Shown here: in pieces, positions 1 to 8,946 of the stretch
How positions within the stretch are numbered: position 1 is the first letter of the stretch
How the letters are laid out: each line of letters begins with the position of its first letter
Source: Nostoc carneum NIES-2107
Lineage (GTDB): Bacteria > Cyanobacteriota > Cyanobacteriia > Cyanobacteriales > Nostocaceae
Assembly (NCBI GenBank): GCA_002368155.1
Contig: AP018180.1
Location: forward strand, 7,744,561-7,808,560
DNA length: 64,000 bases
Direction of reading: 5' to 3'
Notes under the pieces: model-generated
Database searches by the model: none
What the model was told of the DNA's origin: nothing
What the model saw: the letters and a program-made list of their open reading frames with translations, nothing else
Program-made: the position numbers and the translations under genes

Positions 1-2
1 AT

Positions 3-470
3 GCTCACCAAGATATACCATTCCATAAGCTAGTAGAAGTTTTAAATCCTAAAAGGAATTTATCTCGCACGCCCTTATTTAACGTGAAACTAGTGTTAGA
101 AAATACCCAATCTCCCACATTAGAATTTTCTGGATTGGTAATCAACTCAATTCCAACTAACAAAAAAACTTCTCAATTTGACCTGCTGCTAGAATTAAGT
201 GAAACAGAGCAAGGATTATGTGGTTTATGGGTTTACAGTACAGATTTATTTGAAACCGCCACTATTGCTCGCATGTCAGCAAATTTTCAAGTACTGCTTA
301 CCAAAATATCTGCACACCCAGAAACTCATTTGAGTGAACTTAAAGATATTCTTTCAGAAGTAGATAAACAAAAAATTCAAGCTCAAACAGAAAATTATGA
401 AAGTTGTATTAAGGATAGTTTAAAAGCTATTAAGCGTAGAAACAACGATAAATTAACAAGCATTATATAA
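3..470 (+). CDS. NRPS, C-terminal end of a condensation domain (partial)
   Basis: The reading frame is open from the window edge, so the gene begins upstream. The visible 155 residues contain the condensation-domain motif RTPLFNV and the usual following strand (KLVLENT), then the domain end (HLSELKDIL). After that there is only a lysine-rich tail of about 35 residues, with no adenylation or carrier domain. The protein therefore ends in, or just after, a condensation-type domain. It would pass its chain to, or receive it from, a separate protein, possibly the NRPS at 1601. The stop is 3 bases before the TauD-type gene, so the genes are probably cotranscribed. Family is seen directly; the handover partner is inferred. 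Confidence 0.85.
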   Translation, partial: AHQDIPFHKLVEVLNPKRNLSRTPLFNVKLVLENTQSPTLEFSGLVINSIPTNKKTSQFDLLLELSETEQGLCGLWVYSTDLFETATIARMSANFQVLLTKISAHPETHLSELKDILSEVDKQKIQAQTENYESCIKDSLKAIKRRNNDKLTSII

Positions 471-473
471 AGT

Positions 474-1538
474 ATGAGAAAAACTATGAACAACTTTGAA
501 AATTCCCAAGCTAGTATTCTCAGTCTCAAAAATATCAAACGTAAATCTGTTGCTATCTCTCTAGATGAGATGATTTCAACAGAGTTTATTCAGCCGGAAA
601 AACAGTTTCCTCTCGTAATTAAACCAAATGTTAAAGGTATTAATTTACTGTCGTGGTCATTGAATAATCAAGAGTTCATCAAAAATGAATTATTAAAATA
701 TACAGTAATTCTCTTTCGTGGTTTTAATGTCACTTCAATAGAAGAATTTGAGCAAATTATTGCTGCTATCTGTGGAGAAGCATTAGAATATCGTTATCGA
801 GCCTCACCACGGACTCAAGTAGCTGGTAGAATTTACACATCCACTGATTATCCGGCTGACCAAAGTATATTCCCTCATAACGAACACGCTTATTCGCCTA
901 TCTTTCCTTTAAAAATATTCTTCTTTTGTTTAACTCCACCAGCACAAGGAGGAGAAACACCTATTGGTAATTGTCGTCAAGTTCTCGCCAATATTGACAC
1001 CAAAATACGAGAAAAATTTATTGAAAAAAAAGTTATGTATATGCGTAACTTTGGTGATGGATTTGGCTTACCTTGGCAGACTGTTTTTCAAAGCACAGAA
1101 AAAGCCAAAGTAGAAGAATATTGCCAGAAAAACGGAATTGATTTTGAATGGAAAGAAGGCGGTAAATTAAGAACCCGTCAAGTAGGGCCAGCTATTATCA
1201 AGCATCCCATAACTGGAGAAATAGTTTGGTTTAACCATGCAACTTTTTTCCATGTTTCTACACTAGAGAGAAAAATTCGTCATTCCCTATTATCTTCTTT
1301 CAAAGAAGAAGATTTACCCACAAATACATATTACGGTGATGGTTCTGTAATTGAATCTGAAGTCTTAGAGCATCTTCGCCAAGCATATCAGCAGCAAATG
1401 GTGAGCTTTACTTGGGAAAAGGGAGATGTCTTGATGCTCGATAATATGTTAGCCATACACGCTCGCAATCCTTTTGTCCCACCAAGGAAAATTTTAGTAG
1501 GAATGGCTGAACCCTATACTCCTTCAGTTGCAGTATAG
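474..1538 (+). CDS. TauD/TfdA-family Fe(II)/2-oxoglutarate hydroxylase (NRPS-associated)
   Basis: A 354-residue non-heme iron oxygenase. The iron site is visible as H135-N136-E137 and distal H329, with R331 (HARNPF) positioned to bind 2-oxoglutarate. The HxE rather than HxD carboxylate is the form known in AsnO and VioC, amino-acid beta-hydroxylases of peptide pathways, and the SyrP-like siderophore hydroxylases are in the same broad family. Lying between two NRPS genes, it most likely beta-hydroxylates an amino acid (aspartate is the common siderophore case) on a carrier protein. That substrate is inferred. Two starts are possible: ATG 474 or ATG 486; the second has GAG about 8 bases upstream. 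It lies 3 bases after the preceding stop, so it is probably in the same operon. Confidence 0.87.
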   Translation: MRKTMNNFENSQASILSLKNIKRKSVAISLDEMISTEFIQPEKQFPLVIKPNVKGINLLSWSLNNQEFIKNELLKYTVILFRGFNVTSIEEFEQIIAAICGEALEYRYRASPRTQVAGRIYTSTDYPADQSIFPHNEHAYSPIFPLKIFFFCLTPPAQGGETPIGNCRQVLANIDTKIREKFIEKKVMYMRNFGDGFGLPWQTVFQSTEKAKVEEYCQKNGIDFEWKEGGKLRTRQVGPAIIKHPITGEIVWFNHATFFHVSTLERKIRHSLLSSFKEEDLPTNTYYGDGSVIESEVLEHLRQAYQQQMVSFTWEKGDVLMLDNMLAIHARNPFVPPRKILVGMAEPYTPSVAV

Positions 1539-1600
1539 AGGCTCATATTAACAAGAATTTAATGCCACTAATAGACGCTATTACATATAAGTAAACAGCT

Positions 1601-4600
1601 ATGGATATGCAAGCAGAAATTATGGAAGGGTTTCGACTTTCGCCACAGCAAGAGCATTTATGGTTGCTACAACAACTTGATAGTAAATCGGTGTATCGCA
1701 GCGATTGTATAATTTCAATTACAGGCAATCTTGATGGAAAACGCTTGGAATTAGCTTTACAAGATGTTGTTAATCGACATGAAATACTCCGCACCTGTTT
1801 TCGTTGTCTTCCAGGGATGACTATCCCAGTTCAGGTAATTATAAATAGCAAAGTCACTTTAGCTCCAACATACAATTTGAGCGATTTGACTACTGAGGAA
1901 CAAGATACTAAAGTTCTGGCAATTGTTCAAGATTTGAGATGTTTACCTTTTGATTTAGCAAAAGGTTTAAATTTACAGATTACTTTGATTACTCTCTCGT
2001 TAGAGAAGCATCTTTTATATCTCAGTATACCTGCTATTTGTGGCGATACTGCCACTCTTCAGAATTTAATGCGAGCAATTGCTAGTGGTTATTCAGGTAA
2101 TCTGGACAATGAAGAAATGCTACAATATGCAGATTTTTCTGAATGGCAAAACCAAATATTAGAAGCAGAAGAAACAAAGATTGGCAGGAAATATTGGTTA
2201 CAGCAAAATTTATCTATTATTGATACTTTAAAACTCCCTAACGAAATTCCTAATTCTGATAAGCATCAGTTTGAACCAAAAACTATCAACTCATTAATTG
2301 ATGGTGATAAGTTCCAACAAATAGAAATTACAGCTAAAAAATATAATGCTTCTAGCTCTATATTTATCTTTTCTTGCTGGCAGGTTTTACTGTGGCGGTT
2401 GCTTGAGCAATCAGAAATTATTATTGGTGTAGGTATAGATGGTAGAAAATATGATGAATTAAAAAGTGCATTAGGTTTGTTTGTTAAATATCTCCCGCTA
2501 CATTCTCATTTAGACGGCGATTTAAGTTTTAGCCAAGTTTTAGAACAGGTCAATGAATCTATAGAAGAAATAAATCAATGGCAAGAATGCTTTAGTTGGG
2601 AGCAAATTAATGGTTATACATCAAAATTAACTAACTTACCTTTTGGGTTTGATTTTGAACATGAATCTACTGTTTATTATGCAGATAAGCTAAAATTTTC
2701 TATTGTACAGCAGTACTCTTGCGTTGAAAGGTTTAAAATAAAGCTTTCTTGTAAACAGCAATCGGATATTTTAAATTTAGAATTTCATTATGACTCTAAT
2801 TTATTTAATGTCCAAAATATTGAACTCATAGCAGAGAATTTTAATCAGTTAGTAACCAGTGTTATTAACAACCCAGAAGAGGTAATTAGTCAACTCAATA
2901 TTTTAAGCGATCGCACGTTACATCAACTTCTATTTGAGTTCAATCAAACTGAGGCTAATTACCCACAAAATAAGAGTATTCACCAGTTATTTACAGAACA
3001 AGTAGAACGTACACCAAATAATATTGCTGTTGCATTTAATAGTCAGCGGTTAACTTATGCTGAACTCAATGCGCGTGCTAATCAACTAGCTTACTACTTG
3101 CAACGTTTAGGGGTAGGTGCAGAAGTATTAGTGGGAATTTGTGTGGAACGTTCTCTAGAAATGGTTGTGGGTATATTGGGTATTCTCAAAGCTGGCGGTG
3201 CTTATGTTCCCCTCGATCCTCGCTATCCCCAAGAGCGTTTAGCTTTCATGCTAGGGGATACTCAAATATCTATATTATTAACTCAACAGTATCTACTGAA
3301 AGTTTTACCTAACCACAATGCACAAACAATTTGCTTAGATACAGATTGGGAAACAATAGCACAAGAGAGTCACCAAAACCCCCTTCCAACAGCATTTCCT
3401 GAAAATCTAGCTTATATAATCTACACTTCTGGTTCTACAGGAAAACCTAAAGGAGTGGAAATTACTCATCGTAACTTAGTTCATTCCACAACTGCACGTA
3501 TTAGTTATTATCAAGAACCTGTCAGCAGCTTTTTACTACTCTCATCCTTTGCTTTTGATAGTTCAATTGCTGGTATTTTCTGGACACTTTGTTGTGGCGG
3601 AACTCTACATTTACCACAAGAAGGCGTACAAAGAGAACTACCTAAACTCGTAGAGTTAATTTTCCAAAATCGTATTTCCCATTTATTAAGCCTTCCTTCT
3701 CTATATGCTTTAATTTTGCAACAAGCTAAACCAGAACAGTTAAATTCCCTACGTGCTGTGATAGTTGCAGGTGAAGCTTGTCCACCAGAATTGGTAGAAT
3801 ATCACTCTAATTTAGAGTGTAAAATATCTCTATTTAATGAGTACGGGCCGACAGAAGCAACTGTTTGGAGTAGTGTTGATCATTGCAAGTCTTTAGTAAC
3901 TGGAACGCAAATATCCATTGGTCATCCTATAGCCAATACACAAATATATATACTAGACTCTCATTTAAATCCGGTTCCTGTTGGCGTTTCTGGTGAAATT
4001 TATATTAGCGGTGAAGGATTAGCCAGAGGTTATTTAAATCACCCTGCAATTACATCTGAAAAATTTATTCCTCACCCCTTTAGCCAAAAACCAGGAATGC
4101 GTCTGTATAAAACTGGAGATTTAGGGCGATATCTCAGTAATGGTAATATTGAATTTTTAGGACGTATTGACAACCAAGTAAAAATTCGCGGCTTCCGTAT
4201 AGAATTAGGTGAGATTGAAGCATTATTAAATCAATATCCTGGTGTACAGGAAACAGTAGTTATTGCGCGTGAAGATGTACCAGGAAACAAACGCTTAGTT
4301 GCTTATGTAATTTCTCAATCAAAATCAGCCACTACAGTTAATGAAATCCGCAACTTTTTGAAGGATAAACTACCAGAATTTATGCTACCATCGGCTGTAG
4401 TGCTGCTCAAAGAATTACCTCTCAGCCCCAATGGCAAAGTTGATAGAAAAGCTCTACCTGCACCAGAAGAAATCAGATTAGAGTTGATAGGAGAATTTGT
4501 TTCTCCTCGCACCCCTGTAGAAGAAAAGCTGGCTCAAATCTGGGCTGAAATCTTAAAAGTTGAGAAAGTTAGTATTTACGACAACTTCTTTGAGTTGGGT

Positions 4601-5938
4601 GGACATTCTTTATTAACAACTCAGCTACTTTCCAAAGTTAAAGAAGCTTTTAACTTGGACATATCTTTACGCAGTTTGTTAGAAAAACCCACTGTAGCAG
4701 GTTTAGCAGAAAATATTGAGCGATTTTGTCAAACAGAAGTTGAATATCAAACATTGGATATTCAAGCAGAAACTGTTTTAGACGAGACAATTTACCCTCA
4801 AACTGTAGGTAAATTTATCCCTGAACCCCAGGCTATTTTATTGACTGGAGCCACAGGCTTTTTAGGAGCATTTTTACTAGCTGAACTTCTGCAACAAACT
4901 AAAGCAGATATTTATTGCTTAGTGCGTTCTCAAAATCTTGAAGATAGCTATAAAAATCTCCAAAATATTCTCATAAATTATGGTATTTTGCACGATTTTT
5001 GGAGTTCCAGAATCATTCCCATTGTCGGCGATTTAGCAAAACCACTGTTGGGCTTAGACACTGCAAAATTTCAACAACTAGCATCTACGATTGATGTCAT
5101 TTACCATAATGGTGCTTGGGTACATCATATTTATCCCTACTCCATCCTGAAACATGCAAATGTACTTGGTACACAAGAAATATTGAGATTAGCTAGTCAA
5201 AATAAAACCAAACTAGTACATTTTATTTCTAGCTCTGGTGTTGTATCCTCAAAAGGTGAATTGGGAGCGAAATTAGTTCGAGAACAAGATAGTCTCAATG
5301 AAAACGAATTTCCTAACAACGGATATTCTCAAACTAAATGGGTAGCTGAAAAATTAGTACAAACTGCGGCTGAAAGAGGAATTCCTATCACTATTTACAG
5401 ACCATCTCGCATATCTGGACATAGCCAAACTGGTGTTTTTAATAGCAATGACTTTCTGTACAAATTGATCATAGGTTGTATTCAACTTGGAAGTGCACCA
5501 GATATCGACATTAGAGAAAACATTGTTCCTGTAGATTATGTCAGCAAAGCAATAGTTTATTTATCCAAGCAGGAAGAATCTTTAGGGAAAACCTTTCACT
5601 TAGTTCATCCCCAAACTCTTCACTCTCATACACTGATTGACCATATTCGCTCATTAGGTTATGCAATTGAGCAAGTTTCTTATGATCAATGGCGAGAGAA
5701 ATTGCTCAATATTACTCAAGGTTCCCTAGAGCATCCTTTATATTCATTAGTGCCCTTTTTCCCAGCAAGACAAGCTCAAGAAGAAAATTCAACTTCAGGA
5801 CTTTTACAGCTTGACAACCAAAATGTTACTGATGGCTTAGGAAATACTTCTATTAATCCTCCTTTGAGATACAATCACTTACTCAACGTTTACTTTACTT
5901 ATCTCATGGAGCAAGGATTTATCAAAACAAAATTTTGA
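1601..5938 (+). CDS. NRPS: condensation-like, adenylation, carrier, thioester-reductase domains
   Basis: 1445 residues. A condensation-like domain spans about 10-430. Its expected HHxxxDG motif is degenerate (around PAICGDT), so it may not catalyse peptide bonds. The adenylation domain (about 450-960) has YTSGSTGKPKG and an intact core. Aligned by eye to GrsA, its pocket residues read D-S-A-S-I-A-E-V-W; I do not recognise the substrate. The carrier domain has its phosphopantetheine serine at S1003 in LGGHS. The C-terminal reductase domain (about 1075-1440) has TGATGFLG and releases the chain as an aldehyde or alcohol using NAD(P)H. With the aminotransferase at 6601, an aldehyde-to-amine ending (as in myxochelin MxcG/MxcL) is plausible. 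There is no thioesterase. Confidence 0.93.
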   Translation: MDMQAEIMEGFRLSPQQEHLWLLQQLDSKSVYRSDCIISITGNLDGKRLELALQDVVNRHEILRTCFRCLPGMTIPVQVIINSKVTLAPTYNLSDLTTEEQDTKVLAIVQDLRCLPFDLAKGLNLQITLITLSLEKHLLYLSIPAICGDTATLQNLMRAIASGYSGNLDNEEMLQYADFSEWQNQILEAEETKIGRKYWLQQNLSIIDTLKLPNEIPNSDKHQFEPKTINSLIDGDKFQQIEITAKKYNASSSIFIFSCWQVLLWRLLEQSEIIIGVGIDGRKYDELKSALGLFVKYLPLHSHLDGDLSFSQVLEQVNESIEEINQWQECFSWEQINGYTSKLTNLPFGFDFEHESTVYYADKLKFSIVQQYSCVERFKIKLSCKQQSDILNLEFHYDSNLFNVQNIELIAENFNQLVTSVINNPEEVISQLNILSDRTLHQLLFEFNQTEANYPQNKSIHQLFTEQVERTPNNIAVAFNSQRLTYAELNARANQLAYYLQRLGVGAEVLVGICVERSLEMVVGILGILKAGGAYVPLDPRYPQERLAFMLGDTQISILLTQQYLLKVLPNHNAQTICLDTDWETIAQESHQNPLPTAFPENLAYIIYTSGSTGKPKGVEITHRNLVHSTTARISYYQEPVSSFLLLSSFAFDSSIAGIFWTLCCGGTLHLPQEGVQRELPKLVELIFQNRISHLLSLPSLYALILQQAKPEQLNSLRAVIVAGEACPPELVEYHSNLECKISLFNEYGPTEATVWSSVDHCKSLVTGTQISIGHPIANTQIYILDSHLNPVPVGVSGEIYISGEGLARGYLNHPAITSEKFIPHPFSQKPGMRLYKTGDLGRYLSNGNIEFLGRIDNQVKIRGFRIELGEIEALLNQYPGVQETVVIAREDVPGNKRLVAYVISQSKSATTVNEIRNFLKDKLPEFMLPSAVVLLKELPLSPNGKVDRKALPAPEEIRLELIGEFVSPRTPVEEKLAQIWAEILKVEKVSIYDNFFELGGHSLLTTQLLSKVKEAFNLDISLRSLLEKPTVAGLAENIERFCQTEVEYQTLDIQAETVLDETIYPQTVGKFIPEPQAILLTGATGFLGAFLLAELLQQTKADIYCLVRSQNLEDSYKNLQNILINYGILHDFWSSRIIPIVGDLAKPLLGLDTAKFQQLASTIDVIYHNGAWVHHIYPYSILKHANVLGTQEILRLASQNKTKLVHFISSSGVVSSKGELGAKLVREQDSLNENEFPNNGYSQTKWVAEKLVQTAAERGIPITIYRPSRISGHSQTGVFNSNDFLYKLIIGCIQLGSAPDIDIRENIVPVDYVSKAIVYLSKQEESLGKTFHLVHPQTLHSHTLIDHIRSLGYAIEQVSYDQWREKLLNITQGSLEHPLYSLVPFFPARQAQEENSTSGLLQLDNQNVTDGLGNTSINPPLRYNHLLNVYFTYLMEQGFIKTKF

Positions 5939-6066
5939 AGAGAAAATTCAACTTCTCAAACTCTCACTCTCTGCGTCTCTGCGTGAAAAAAATCATCCCA
6001 TTAATCAGCAAAGCTAAAAATTCAAATCATTCACAAATTTTGTAACTAAATCAGGAGACATGTTGT

Positions 6067-6462
6067 ATGACTACCACAACTTTTTATGCTGGATATGATC
6101 CTTTAGCACGCGTATATAATGAAGACTGGGCTTTAGGAGTTCTCAAAGAGACATTACCAGCTTTAGAAAAATTAATTTTACCAAGTTTAATTAAGGATAC
6201 ACAAATTCTCGACCTTGGCTGTGGTACAGGACAATTGGCACAAAAACTCCTTGAAAAAGGCTACAAAGTAACAGGTATTGATGCTTCAAAAGGAATGTTA
6301 CGCTATGCACTTGAAAATGCATCTGAGGCAAAATTAATCCTTAATGATGCGCGTATTCTTGATTTTCCTCCTACATTTGATGCAGTGATTTCAATTGGAG
6401 CTTTTAACCATGTAATGAGTTTAGAAGAATTGACTGATGTCTTTAAAAATGTTTACCAATGA
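6067..6462 (+). pseudogene. Truncated SAM-dependent methyltransferase
   Basis: The 131-residue frame starts well (MTTTTFYAGYDPLARVYN) and carries the SAM motif LDLGCGTGQLA, acidic motif II (GIDAS) and a motif IV region (FDAVISIGAFNH). It stops after VFKNVYQ, where the family normally continues for another 100 or so residues with the rest of the Rossmann fold. No continuation is found in the other two frames before the aminotransferase. A good ribosome-binding site (AGGAGA) lies upstream of the ATG. Most likely a deletion remnant of a tailoring enzyme; an unusual short methyltransferase is less likely. Confidence 0.7.
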
Positions 6463-6600
6463 TTCACATGATGACTTAAAAATAGCTCAAATGCCTGGAA
6501 GTACATATTTTGTTTGCCACAAATAATTCAATACTATATTGAGATTATCAACTTCAAAGCTGAACCAAAAAGTCTTTTATCAATTTTCAAACGCAAATTC

Positions 6601-8043
6601 ATGAACCTACCACAAGTTATATTACCTCAATATTCAGACAATTTAACCCAGTTATTAGCTACAGCAGGATTTACTAACCAGCAACAAAAGTATTTGCGAG
6701 ATTTTATTAATCGCTACAGCGCACGAACCAAAACGTCAAAGCAGATTTCTCTAACTTCTCGCCCATTCTTAGCTGATGATAAAAATTTAGGAGAGTTTAA
6801 TTTACTCTTCAAAGAAATGTATTATCCCATAGTTGCTAATCATTCTTCCGGCTCCAAAATATGGGATGTAGATGGAAATGAATATGTAGATGTCATGATG
6901 GGTTTAGGAATAAATCTATTTGGTCATAACCCATCTTTTATTAAAGAAGCTTTAATCACTCAACTTGATCGAGGTATTCAAATTGGGCCACAATCAGAAC
7001 TTGTTGGTGAAGTAGCTGAGTTAATTTCTCAACTCACTGGAATGGAACGGGTTTGTTTTAGCAATACAGGTACAGAAGCCGTAATGTCTGCTATTCGCAT
7101 CGCTAGAGCAGTCACAGGACGCGACAAAATCGTTATCTTTTCCGGCTCTTATCATGGTCATTTTGATGGCACTTTAATTAAAGCAAATAAGGCTGAAAAT
7201 CATCAATCTCCAATTCCATTGGCACCCGGCGTATTACCAAACTTTGTTAATGAAGTTTTAGTATTAGATTATGGCAATCCTGAATCATTAGAAATCATCA
7301 AAAATCACCAGCAAGAATTAGCAGCAGTTTTAGTAGTTCCTGTACAAACTGGTAGACCAGCTTTACAGCCAAAGGAATTTCTGCACCAGTTAAGGGAATT
7401 AACACAAGCGGCTAATATTGCTTTAATTTTTGATGAAATGGTTACAGGCTTTCGCATTCATCCTGGTGGCGCACAAGCTTATTTTAGTGTGAAAGCTGAT
7501 ATTGCTACCTATGGGAAAATTGTCGGCGGTGGAATTCCAATTGGGGTAATTGCTGGTAAAAGTCAATATATGGATGCAATTGATGGGGGTATGTGGAATT
7601 ATGGCGATGATTCTTATCCTCAAGCTAAAAAAACATTTTTTGCTGGTACTTTTTGTAAACACCCTTTAGCGATGGCTGCTGCAAAAGCAGTTCTGAAATA
7701 TTTGCAAAGTGAAGGATTATCTTTACATCAGAAGTTGAATGAACGTACAACACAATTTGTTGCTGTGTTGAATAACTATTTTTCGAGAGAAGGGTTACCG
7801 CTACGGATGGCGAACTTCGGCTCACTCTTTGGTTCTGCATCTGTAGAACTTGCTGAGGAAAATTCTACTTCTTCTGTAGTTATGAGCTTATTAAAATACC
7901 ATCTTCTCAACAAAGGAGTTCATCTTTTAGGTGTTAGCGGTTATTTATCTACAGCACATAAAGATGAAGATATTAACTACATCATTCAAGCAGTAAAAGA
8001 TAGCGTAGAAGAACTACGTTATGGAAGTTTGATTCCTCATTAA
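6601..8043 (+). CDS. Class III aminotransferase (glutamate-1-semialdehyde aminomutase-like), NRPS-associated
   Basis: A PLP-dependent aminotransferase of 480 residues from ATG 6601. The frame is open back to TTG 6514, but the sequence before the ATG is not conserved-looking. K306 in GKIVGGGIPIG is the PLP lysine, and SGSYHGHFDG and FDEMVTGFR are family motifs. Its N-terminus (FINRYSARTKTSK) resembles the linker found before aminotransferase domains inside NRPS/PKS proteins, suggesting it descends from a fused domain. Following a reductase-ending NRPS, the likely role is to convert the released aldehyde to a primary amine, as MxcL does in myxochelin B formation. The substrate is inferred. Confidence 0.88.
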   Translation: MNLPQVILPQYSDNLTQLLATAGFTNQQQKYLRDFINRYSARTKTSKQISLTSRPFLADDKNLGEFNLLFKEMYYPIVANHSSGSKIWDVDGNEYVDVMMGLGINLFGHNPSFIKEALITQLDRGIQIGPQSELVGEVAELISQLTGMERVCFSNTGTEAVMSAIRIARAVTGRDKIVIFSGSYHGHFDGTLIKANKAENHQSPIPLAPGVLPNFVNEVLVLDYGNPESLEIIKNHQQELAAVLVVPVQTGRPALQPKEFLHQLRELTQAANIALIFDEMVTGFRIHPGGAQAYFSVKADIATYGKIVGGGIPIGVIAGKSQYMDAIDGGMWNYGDDSYPQAKKTFFAGTFCKHPLAMAAAKAVLKYLQSEGLSLHQKLNERTTQFVAVLNNYFSREGLPLRMANFGSLFGSASVELAEENSTSSVVMSLLKYHLLNKGVHLLGVSGYLSTAHKDEDINYIIQAVKDSVEELRYGSLIPH

Positions 8044-8197
8044 TAGGGTTAAATTTTACTTAACTAAGTTCATGTAGCTCTATATGCCTAAAAAACAGAT
8101 GATAGATAAATTATTCTAGGAGCTTTCTCATCAAAATCAAGGGATTTTATTACACAGCATTACTGAGTTAAATAATAGCGATTCATAGGAGTTCAAA

Positions 8198-8422
8198 ATG
8201 AGCCAAGCAAATTTACAAGATACAACTTTATATAAAGTTGTAGTAAATGATGAAGAACAGTACTCTATTTGGCCTGCTGACCAGGAGAATGCTCTTGGCT
8301 GGAGAGATGCAGGTAAAAGTGGACTTAAATCAGAGTGTTTGGAATACATTAAGGAAGTTTGGACTGATATGCGACCCCTAAGCTTAAGAAAGAAGATGGA
8401 GGAAACATCTAGCAAAAAGTAA
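8198..8422 (+). CDS. MbtH-like NRPS accessory protein
   Basis: A 74-residue protein with the family signature: QYSIWPA, GWRDAG and a C-terminal [15 protein letters not shown]. The three structural tryptophans W25, W35 and W55 are present. MbtH proteins bind adenylation domains and make them soluble and active. AGGAG lies 7 bases before the ATG. The partner is presumably the adenylation domain at 1601 or those upstream of the window. A terminator hairpin follows at 8449. Confidence 0.95.
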   Translation: MSQANLQDTTLYKVVVNDEEQYSIWPADQENALGWRDAGKSGLKSECLEYIKEVWTDMRPLSLRKKMEETSSKK

Positions 8423-8448
8423 ACATAAATCAATTTTTGATTGCTATT

Positions 8449-8473
8449 TGTAGAGAGATTTTATTTCTCTACA
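8449..8473 (+). terminator. Intrinsic terminator after the NRPS block
   Basis: An 8-bp perfect stem (TGTAGAGA/TCTCTACA) with a short loop lies 27 bases after the MbtH stop. A T-rich run (TTTTATTTT) follows from about 8478. This marks the probable end of the + transcript. Confidence 0.7.
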
Positions 8474-8510
8474 ATTGTTTTATTTTAGAAACTAAAGAAT
8501 TAAAATTTTC

Positions 8511-8581
8511 GGCTCTTCATTACATAGTATGCTAAATCTCATTCGCAATAAATATGAAACCCTTGTTAAGCAATAAAAATA
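8511..8581 (+). repeat. 71-bp dispersed repeat, copy 1
   Basis: These 71 bases are identical, in reverse complement, to 48429-48499. Copy 1 starts GGCTCTTCATTACATAG and ends CAATAAAAATA. Both copies are intergenic: here between the MbtH and FecB-like genes, there between a binding-protein gene and a small secreted protein. No long reading frame crosses it. Perfect identity over 40 kb of separation suggests a recent duplication, a mobile non-coding element or a conserved RNA. Confidence 0.95.
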
Positions 8582-8758
8582 GGCATTATTTAATAATATT
8601 TTAATCATTTTAAGGTATTTTGGGTTTTTTACCTATATTTCTCAAGCAAGTTTTGATATTTAACTAATAATTTGGTATAACAGGTACGGAAGAACCAAAT
8701 TTTCATTAATACCAACATATAGGAATCCGATTTGATTTCTGAAAAAATCTAAGTATAT

Positions 8759-8836
8759 GTAGGGTGCGTTATCACGAAGTGTAACGCACCTTATTCTGGG
8801 CTTTGGTGCGTTGCGCTGCGCGACAACACACCCTAC
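8759..8836. repeat. Interspersed palindromic repeat (GTAGGGTG type)
   Basis: The ends are inverted (GTAGGGTG ... CACCCTAC), and inside it TGCGTTA and TAACGCACC recur. Related copies are at 52096, 53871, 55170 and 63926 in this window. This is a common class of cyanobacterial intergenic repeat and can fold as a hairpin. The rest of the 8423-8946 spacer holds the terminator and the 71-bp repeat; I see no gene in it. Confidence 0.75.
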
Positions 8837-8946
8837 GTATTTGTTCAAAAATCAAATATGAATCCTATATTAAATATCAACTCTTGGGTAATTCACCCTC
8901 AGCCAAATTCTTTAAAAGATATGCGTCTATTGGAATTTGCTTGATA

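Noticed and set aside
5939-6066. Possible small gene or promoter after the large NRPS
   Set aside because: The TCTCTGCGTCTCTGCGTG segment is a dispersed repeat found also near 35370, 36400 and 38150.
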